This document shows, piece after piece, positions 5,747 through 11,184 of a stretch of DNA of 11,184 nucleotides (position 1 is the first letter of the stretch; the number at the start of each line of letters is the position of its first letter). The stretch comes from an uncultured Anaerosacchariphilus sp. (GTDB lineage: Bacteria > Bacillota > Clostridia > Lachnospirales > Lachnospiraceae), in NCBI GenBank assembly GCA_934402125.1, contig CAKRTY010000025.1, positions 1-11,184 of the forward strand. Direction: 5' to 3'. A model generated the notes under the pieces. The model was not told the DNA's origin. It did no database searches and saw only the letters and a list, made by a program, of their open reading frames with translations. A program made the translations under genes and the position numbers.

Positions 5747-8700
5747 TCCTCTCCATCCTTCCTGTCGTCCGTCTCGGAAGCATTATCCGCCGCCTCGTCA
5801 GCAGCTTCCCTCGCCTCCAAACGCTTATTGTGAAGAATCCATACCACCGTAGCGCCACACATCAGGGCAATCAGCCCGATCAGCACCCAACGGATAGTCT
5901 CGGTCTTTCTCTGGGCTTCCTGTCCATTGCCAAGCACGACTGCCTCCTGGGATTCATCCCAGGGCGTATCCCCGGCTGCGTCAGACTCATTTTTGATTAC
6001 GGCCTGCTCTGCGTCAGTACTGTCATTTAAGGAACCTGCCAGAGCCCGCTTTGCAAGGAAATAGTGGCCGCTTTCCTGAAGCGTAAACTCCATTACTCCG
6101 TCTTCCACGCTAACCTTCTTGACATACTCTGCCTGTCGGTTAATCGGATCAAATTTAAATAACAATAATTCATCATCTTCCAGCTCTGTATGCAGAGTCA
6201 GGAGCATCTTGCCCGGGAATGTACCGGTTCCCTCCATGCAGAGGATGAGCGGCTTCACTGCCAGTTCCTTGATATCGTCCTCATACTTGCAGTCGGTCTG
6301 AATATTATACTTCCAGTCCTTGGTCACCTTCACGTCCTCACCGTTGATAGTAAAGGTATAGGAAACCGTATCGGAGATATCTCCATTGGCCTTCAGATTT
6401 ACGTTCTTTCCCTGGATTCCTTTCAGCTCGGAAGAGGACACCATGCCATTCTCCAAAGCCTTCCGGGTTCCCAGTGTGGTACTGCCGCCCTTACTGCCTG
6501 TACTCTGAATGGAACTAATCGTGGTCTTTCCATTGTTAATCAGACTCTTTACACCCTGCGTTGAGAGAATGGAGCTGATTTCTGTCGTCCGTCCGCTGGC
6601 CGTCGTTCCCTCCAGCCGCAGATCCTTCGTAGACAGCCAGTACCGGCCTCCAATGGTTACCGTCATATTCAGCTTTCCGGATGAAACGGTCGCCGTCTTA
6701 GCACTCTGAATCTTCAGTTTATCCGGGTTCATCCAGTAGGTCTTCCAGCTTCCGCTCTTAACACTGGTTTCAGCGCTCAGAGTCACCGAACCGTTCATGC
6801 TGCCACTCTGGTAAAACTCAATCTGCGCCGCCGTTCCGTTGGCTGTGCCGCTTCCGGTGATCATCTTCACACCTGCCTGCACATCCTTCGCGGAGGTCAC
6901 GGTCTTACCGTCCCAGGTCAATGTATAAGCATCCCCGTCCGGCGTCAGGCCATAGTACACAAAGGTCTCCTTCGTGGACATCAGGTTCTCAAATACCTTC
7001 TTCGGTACGATACCATCCTCCAAGGAGTCGATGATGACTGCTGCGTCCTGCAGGCTCTGAACGTTCGCCAGAAGCTTCTGCTCATCCAGCCGGAGCGCCG
7101 CGTAGCGGCTCATCAGCTTCTTCACAGTGCCTGCCTTGGACTGGCTGACACGCAGGGGATCTACCTGATTCCAGATATCCTTGTCCAAATCATCCACCAG
7201 CTTCTGCCGGGCCGCGATATCTGTCAAATATCCGTTTAATTTCTTCTCCATCGCTGCCTTGCCATCCCAGTCTCCCAGTGCGTTCAGCTCCAGCAGGTAC
7301 TGGTTCACCAGACTCTTGTCCCCGATCTTCACCGGAGTGGCAATGGCGTTCACATTCTTTTCCAGAGCCGCGCGCTTCGCAGTCAGCTCTTTTTCTGCCG
7401 CTGCTTCCAGCTTCGTCAACTGTGCTTCCAGTTCTGCCAGCTTATCCGCATTGGTAACCTGCGCTTTTTCCGCGTCTGTCAACTTATTATAGGCTTCCCT
7501 TACGGAAAGTACTGTCGCCTTGTCATCCAGGGTCAGCACGCCCACATCCGGCAATGCGTCGATCCGATCCATGACCGCTTTCGTCTCCGCATCCGCGCTG
7601 GTATGTACGGTCAGCGTCCAGTTCTCGGTGCTGCCATCCTGCTTTGTCACCGCAATACGGAGTACGGTTCCGTCTGCCACCGGGATCGCGCCGTTCACCG
7701 GCGTATAGCCATCCGCGCCCCGGATACCAGTCTTCCAGCTTTCTCCGTCTGCACCGTCTACGGTCACCACTGCCGCGTCATAGTTTCCTACAGGCAGGTT
7801 TGTGAAGCTAAGCTTCGTTACCTCCGCTCCCACATACAGGTCTGCAGCTGAACCGGTCTCGGCGGTGAAGACACTGCCGTTGTCGGCCTGAGCCACGTAC
7901 TGGGTGGTGTTGGCTTTAGCGCGGAAATCGAAAAGTGCAACGCCCTCTTTATAATAGAGGTAAGCCGCTATGGAATACATCGCCTGGTCTGTCGCCATAC
8001 CGTTCGGACGATTCTGCTTCTCATCATCATAATATGCGTGCAGAAAACCGCCGGTGCCAGCACTGTAATATTTCATCAGGCCATCCATCAGGCTTTTCCC
8101 GCTGGCCGCATTCGTTACGGTAGTCGGGTCGATCCCCATGGCCGTAAATGCCACAATCGCCTGCGCTACGGATTCACAGTTATAGGTGCCGCCGTAGCTG
8201 TAATCACCATCCTCGGAAAGCTTATTCCGCAGCACCTCCAGTCCCCGCTTCGCTGCTTCCCTTATCTTCGCATTTTCCGCACAGTGGGGAGCCAACGCGT
8301 AAATCACCATAGATGTAATATCCAAATCCAATGAGGGATTCTTGTCATCCAATGACCATCCGCCGCCGGAAAGCTCCTTATCCAGGATATACTGAATCAG
8401 AGCTTCTCTTGTGTACTTCGCATTTTCCGGTACCTCATAGCCATTGCTGTCCAGTGCCAGAAGCGCCCATAACGCTCCATTCATGCCCTGGTCCCAGGGT
8501 GCGCCTGCCAGACAGTTATAGGTGCCGTCCGCTATCAGATCATGTCCGCCCACGTTGGTGGGATCTCCGCCTGCCGCCAGCACGGCCATGGTCAGCCGGT
8601 GCCACTCTGTGGGCGTATTGGTACTCAGGCCTGTAGACGGATTCTTATCATACATGTCCTTCACATAGGTATTCGCCCGGTTCAGGAATGCTGTATAATC

Positions 8701-9252
8701 TTCCTCTTTGACGCCCAGACGTCCCAACCATACCGCTGTCCAGTCTGTGGCAGTACTGCTGACATTCTTTAAAAATTCCTCATTCAGAATCTTGTCACCG
8801 GTTCCACGTTTCCAGCCCACCGTCTGGGATAACACAGTGTCCAGATCATAGGTCCCTGCGGAATGCAGCTTCCCATCTTCCTCCGTGTCCAGATCTGAAA
8901 GGCCGTACAGCATCAGCTCTTCGTCTTCATTCCAGAAATCCTCGGATTCCTGAGACTTCTCCTGCTTTGTCTCCTCTTGTTTTGTCTCTTCCTGCTTTAC
9001 ATCTTCACTTGCCGCGCCCTGCTCTTCACCGGTACCGATAATCACCGGCTCCTCCGGAGGCAACTCCTCCTCTGAACCGGTACCTGTAACCACCGACTCC
9101 TCATCCACTGGGCTGCTCTGCTTCGACTCTGTCTCAGGTATCTCCTGTACCTGTACTGTATTAGCAGAGGCAGCCTCTGCCCGGATAGATACCGGGCAAA
9201 GACTGAGAACCATGGTTGCAGCCAGAAAAAGACTTACGATTCTATTTTTCAT
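5743..9252 (-). CDS. Large membrane-anchored surface protein with alpha6/alpha6 toroid (prenyltransferase/squalene-oxidase repeat) domain
   Basis: A 1169-aa exported protein. In order: signal peptide (1-~28, cleavage near AEAASA); acidic Glu/Gln/Thr linker with short KQEET repeats (~30-125); an alpha/alpha toroid (~128-445) with repeats such as DWTAVWLGRLG, WHRLTMAVLAAGGDP, SLDLDITSMVIYALAP, SVAQAIVAFTAMGIDP and MATDQAMYSIAAYLYYK; a cadherin-like beta domain (~446-552); a helical unit (553-622) matching the repeats of the upstream gene plus two degenerate units (~623-745); beta regions (~760-1070); a TM helix (~1120-1140); and a short charged cytoplasmic tail. The toroid is of the class found in squalene-hopene cyclases and in the N-terminal half of intrinsic factor/transcobalamin. 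The cyclase DxDD acid motif reads DLDI (309-312), so catalysis is unlikely and ligand binding is favoured. ATG 9252 directly follows the upstream TAA, with GGAGG at 9264-9268. It overlaps the DUF4430 gene by 4 bp. Confidence 0.9.
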   Translation of the reverse strand: MKNRIVSLFLAATMVLSLCPVSIRAEAASANTVQVQEIPETESKQSSPVDEESVVTGTGSEEELPPEEPVIIGTGEEQGAASEDVKQEETKQEETKQEKSQESEDFWNEDEELMLYGLSDLDTEEDGKLHSAGTYDLDTVLSQTVGWKRGTGDKILNEEFLKNVSSTATDWTAVWLGRLGVKEEDYTAFLNRANTYVKDMYDKNPSTGLSTNTPTEWHRLTMAVLAAGGDPTNVGGHDLIADGTYNCLAGAPWDQGMNGALWALLALDSNGYEVPENAKYTREALIQYILDKELSGGGWSLDDKNPSLDLDITSMVIYALAPHCAENAKIREAAKRGLEVLRNKLSEDGDYSYGGTYNCESVAQAIVAFTAMGIDPTTVTNAASGKSLMDGLMKYYSAGTGGFLHAYYDDEKQNRPNGMATDQAMYSIAAYLYYKEGVALFDFRAKANTTQYVAQADNGSVFTAETGSAADLYVGAEVTKLSFTNLPVGNYDAAVVTVDGADGESWKTGIRGADGYTPVNGAIPVADGTVLRIAVTKQDGSTENWTLTVHTSADAETKAVMDRIDALPDVGVLTLDDKATVLSVREAYNKLTDAEKAQVTNADKLAELEAQLTKLEAAAEKELTAKRAALEKNVNAIATPVKIGDKSLVNQYLLELNALGDWDGKAAMEKKLNGYLTDIAARQKLVDDLDKDIWNQVDPLRVSQSKAGTVKKLMSRYAALRLDEQKLLANVQSLQDAAVIIDSLEDGIVPKKVFENLMSTKETFVYYGLTPDGDAYTLTWDGKTVTSAKDVQAGVKMITGSGTANGTAAQIEFYQSGSMNGSVTLSAETSVKSGSWKTYWMNPDKLKIQSAKTATVSSGKLNMTVTIGGRYWLSTKDLRLEGTTASGRTTEISSILSTQGVKSLINNGKTTISSIQSTGSKGGSTTLGTRKALENGMVSSSELKGIQGKNVNLKANGDISDTVSYTFTINGEDVKVTKDWKYNIQTDCKYEDDIKELAVKPLILCMEGTGTFPGKMLLTLHTELEDDELLLFKFDPINRQAEYVKKVSVEDGVMEFTLQESGHYFLAKRALAGSLNDSTDAEQAVIKNESDAAGDTPWDESQEAVVLGNGQEAQRKTETIRWVLIGLIALMCGATVVWILHNKRLEAREAADEAADNASETDDRKDGEE
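7387..7596 (-). repeat. Helical ~70-aa repeat unit in the toroid protein, homologous to the upstream protein's repeats
   Basis: Residues 553-622 of the toroid protein follow the pattern 'V.D.I.ALPDVG.LTL.DKA.V...REAYN.LT..EKA.V.N...L..LE..L..L'. This is the same unit that is stacked about six times in the protein encoded just upstream. Two weaker units appear to follow to about residue 745 (cores near NQYLLELNALGDWDGK and SRYAALRLDEQKLL). The family is common in Firmicute surface proteins as a spacer or stalk. Confidence 0.7.
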
Positions 9253-11184
9253 TTACTTATCTTCCTCCGTCTGTACTCCTGTGTTCTTTCTCTTTTTCTT
9301 ATAATAGAGAACCACGCCTGCAAGTACACCAGATGCTGCAATCAGTCCCGCTACCGGCAGAAGAATATCTGTATCATCTCCTGTCTGCGCACTGGTTACA
9401 TTGCCTGTCACACCTTCTGCCGATGTATTATTCGTTGTCCCATTCAGATTACCGTTGGTTACCGTCGTAGTGGTGTTCGTAGTCGTGGAATTACTGTTCG
9501 TTACGCCGCTTCCAGTCACGGTAGATGCGGTAACAACTACACCGAAGGGACTTAAGGAATCTGCAGTTACACTCAGGATTCCGTCACTTACGGTTCCTTT
9601 TAGCTTCTCAATGCTTCCATTCACATCATGAAGTACCGTCAGTTTCTTACCGTTGTACTTATCGCCCACCTGGAAGTTGACCGTAATCTGCTCATCCCAG
9701 TCTACCTCTTCACCATTCAGGTACAGTTTCACGTCATAAAGACGAATCAACGCTTCCTTGGTACTGATCTTGTTCTGCATCCGCTTCACACTGTCATCCG
9801 CTGCCTTCAGGCCTACCAGCCGCAGCTCATAGCCGGACAACTTGCCTGTTACAGAAATCGGATAATTCTGATAGGTCAGCGTCACAGTCTTGTCGCTGGG
9901 TTCCGGATCGGGCGTCGGTGTCGGTGTCGGATTCGGGTTCGGCTCCGGGCTCGGCGTCGGTGTCAGTGCTTCCAGTCTCTGGATTTCGTCCTCACGGGCT
10001 TTCAGCTCGTTCAACGTGTTCTCCGATACATAGCCCTTCTGGTCTTCACTCAGACCATCGTAAGCATTTCTTGCCGCCTGTACAGCTGCCTTATCTGCCA
10101 GCTTCAAATCCTTCACTTCCGGAAGGCTGTTGATCCGATCTATTACCTTCTTCGCTGCCTCTGCGTCCTTCATAAGCCAGCTCAACTGATTCTCAGCTAC
10201 CAGTAACTTACTTAAGGCTCCATTTTCTGTCAGCAGGCGCTTCTGGTCATTATTCAGGGCATTGTAAGCATCTCTTGCCGCCTTCACCTGATCCGCATCT
10301 GTTATCTTCAATGTTCCTGCGTCAGGCAGCGCCTCAATGAGCTCTGCTGTCTGATCTACTTCTTCCTGTAAGGTGTTCAGGCGGTTTTCTGCTGCTGTCA
10401 GCTTCGCAACTGCATCCGGTGATACCTGATTCTTCAGGGTATCCAGTGCCTCATAGGCTGTACGTGCTGCCACGATATCGTTCCTGTCTGCCAAAAGTAC
10501 CTCTTCCTCACTTGGAAGGTTATTCAGCAGCTCATTGACCTGATCAACCGCTTCTTTTTCTGCTGCTTCCTGCTTCAACAAATTCAACTGGTCAATTCCA
10601 TCACTCAATTTCTGTACCAGAGCTTCCTCTACCATACCCCGCTGTTCTTCTGTTAAGGCCATGTAGTGGTCATACGCTGCGGAAAGCGCTGCTTCATCCT
10701 CCAGCTTCACATCTGCTGCTTCCGGCAGTGCCGTCAACTCTTTTACTACCAGCCGGACTGCCTCGTCACCCAGAAGCTCCGCCATGATGCCCTCTGCTGC
10801 ATACAGCTTCTCATAGGTAGCTCCATCTGCATCCGCGTCCACAAGGGCTTTCTGATCCGGCGTCAGTTCGCGGTATGCCTTTCCGGCATTTGCCACGGCT
10901 TCCTGATTCTCCAGTGTCAAATCCTTTGCTGCAGGAAGTGCCTGAATCATGTCAATGACAGTCTGGGCTGCTTTCTTATCAGCCTGCTCTTTCTTCAATG
11001 CAGCCAGAATCCTCTCTGCCTCCTGCAGAACTGTGTAATTCTCCACATAGCTCTTTTCTTCCCGGGTCAGCGCATCGTAAGCATCACGGGCTGCTGTAAT
11101 CTTTTCTTCGCACTCATCAGTCAGTGTAATTTCTGTTCCGATGGCAGTTATCTTGTCATCTACTGCCTTTGCCTTTTCCCGGGC
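9253..11184 (-). CDS. Partial surface protein: helical repeat stalk, beta domain and sortase-like anchor (5' end outside window)
   Basis: The frame is open to the window edge, so the N-terminus and signal peptide are missing; 643 residues plus stop are visible. A GTG at 11046 is in frame but lies within a repeat, so it is not the start. Counting from the edge: six helical units (residues 1-67, 68-140, 141-211, 212-278, 279-343, 344-407) with the pattern 'I.ALP....L.L.D...V.AAR.AYDALT..QK..V'; a Pro/Thr spacer (408-429); a beta domain (430-551) ending LSPFGVVV, as in many Firmicute surface proteins; a Thr/Asn-rich stalk (552-599); SAQTGD (598-603), a TM helix (~607-628) and KKKRK. The tail has the layout of a sortase substrate, but the motif is SAQTG in place of LPxTG. 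The TAA directly abuts the ATG of the toroid gene (0 bp gap). Likely a wall-attached stalk or adhesin-like protein; its ligand is unknown. Confidence 0.85.
   Translation of the reverse strand, partial: AREKAKAVDDKITAIGTEITLTDECEEKITAARDAYDALTREEKSYVENYTVLQEAERILAALKKEQADKKAAQTVIDMIQALPAAKDLTLENQEAVANAGKAYRELTPDQKALVDADADGATYEKLYAAEGIMAELLGDEAVRLVVKELTALPEAADVKLEDEAALSAAYDHYMALTEEQRGMVEEALVQKLSDGIDQLNLLKQEAAEKEAVDQVNELLNNLPSEEEVLLADRNDIVAARTAYEALDTLKNQVSPDAVAKLTAAENRLNTLQEEVDQTAELIEALPDAGTLKITDADQVKAARDAYNALNNDQKRLLTENGALSKLLVAENQLSWLMKDAEAAKKVIDRINSLPEVKDLKLADKAAVQAARNAYDGLSEDQKGYVSENTLNELKAREDEIQRLEALTPTPSPEPNPNPTPTPTPDPEPSDKTVTLTYQNYPISVTGKLSGYELRLVGLKAADDSVKRMQNKISTKEALIRLYDVKLYLNGEEVDWDEQITVNFQVGDKYNGKKLTVLHDVNGSIEKLKGTVSDGILSVTADSLSPFGVVVTASTVTGSGVTNSNSTTTNTTTTVTNGNLNGTTNNTSAEGVTGNVTSAQTGDDTDILLPVAGLIAASGVLAGVVLYYKKKRKNTGVQTEEDK
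9388..9531 (-). repeat. Thr/Asn/Ser-rich low-complexity stalk
   Basis: This stretch encodes 48 residues that are mostly Thr, Asn, Ser, Gly and Val (for example NSTTTNTTTTVTNG) just before the sortase-like motif. Such stretches usually span the cell wall and are often glycosylated. Confidence 0.65.
9898..9963 (-). repeat. Pro/Thr-rich tandem-repeat spacer
   Basis: The DNA is a run of GGTGTC/GGCGTC-type hexamers that encodes alternating Pro with Thr, Asn, Glu, Ser and Asp (TPTPSPEPNPNPTPTP and onward). It separates the helical repeats from the beta domain and probably acts as an extended rod. Such short repeats often vary in length between strains. Confidence 0.75.
9964..11184 (-). repeat. Array of about six helical protein repeats (64-73 aa each)
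   Basis: Unit boundaries in DNA are about 10984-11184 (cut by the edge), 10765-10983, 10552-10764, 10351-10551, 10156-10350 and 9964-10155. Each has an ALP or NLP turn, then a 'L.L.D' turn, an 'AR.AY.AL' helix, 'QK..V', and an 'L..AE..L..L' helix. The copies are clearly related in protein but diverged in DNA, so this is an old duplication and not a recent expansion. More units may lie beyond the window. Confidence 0.8.

Noticed and set aside
5743..9252. Terpene cyclase or prenyltransferase enzyme
   Set aside because: The toroid fold matches, but the protein is exported and anchored, the DxDD acid motif is not intact and no isoprenoid pathway genes are nearby.
11044..11046. GTG at 11046 as start of the repeat protein
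   Set aside because: The reading frame upstream to 11184 continues a clear repeat unit (AARDAYDALTREEKSYV), so the gene starts outside the window.

Overview
The window looks like part of one long minus-strand operon from a Gram-positive, low-to-moderate GC Firmicute, most likely a gut Clostridia/Lachnospiraceae member. The evidence is a lipoprotein with a Gram-positive-style lipobox, a sortase-like QTGD tail, C-terminal membrane anchors with Lys/Arg stops, strong GGAGG ribosome-binding sites and the protein families present. All seven coding regions are on the minus strand and are packed almost end to end. The only gap of note is 72 bp (4835-4906). No plus-strand gene, tRNA, rRNA, CRISPR array or mobile element is visible. 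Both ends of the window cut through genes, so the operon promoter and any leader riboswitch lie beyond position 11184.

In transcription order (right to left) the layout is: (1) 9253-11184, a surface protein truncated by the window edge, made of about six helical repeats, a Pro-rich spacer, a beta domain, a Thr/Asn-rich stalk and a sortase-like anchor. (2) 5743-9252, a 1169-aa secreted, membrane-anchored protein with an alpha6/alpha6 toroid of the prenyltransferase/squalene-oxidase-repeat type. (3) 4907-5746, a lipoprotein ending in a DUF4430 (transcobalamin C-terminal-like) domain. (4) An intercistronic hairpin at 4856-4891. (5) 3947-4834, an ECF transporter EcfT protein. (6) 2322-3974, a tandem-fused ECF ATPase. 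(7) 1009-2337, a membrane protein whose C-terminal half is an ECF S component resembling the predicted cobalamin component CbrT. (8) 125-976, a leucine-rich-repeat protein without a signal peptide. (9) 1-118, the first 39 codons of a possible TIM-barrel protein.

The main interpretation is an inference. The toroid protein and the DUF4430 lipoprotein carry, on two polypeptides, the two folds that animal intrinsic factor and transcobalamin join in one B12-binding chain. Here they are followed directly by a complete ECF importer whose S component looks CbrT-like. This suggests a cell-surface corrinoid capture and import system: the surface proteins bind ligand at the wall or membrane and pass it to the ECF S component, and the fused ATPase and EcfT power import. 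The substrate is not proven by the sequence. The roles of the LRR protein, the helical-repeat protein and the edge TIM-barrel gene are unknown.
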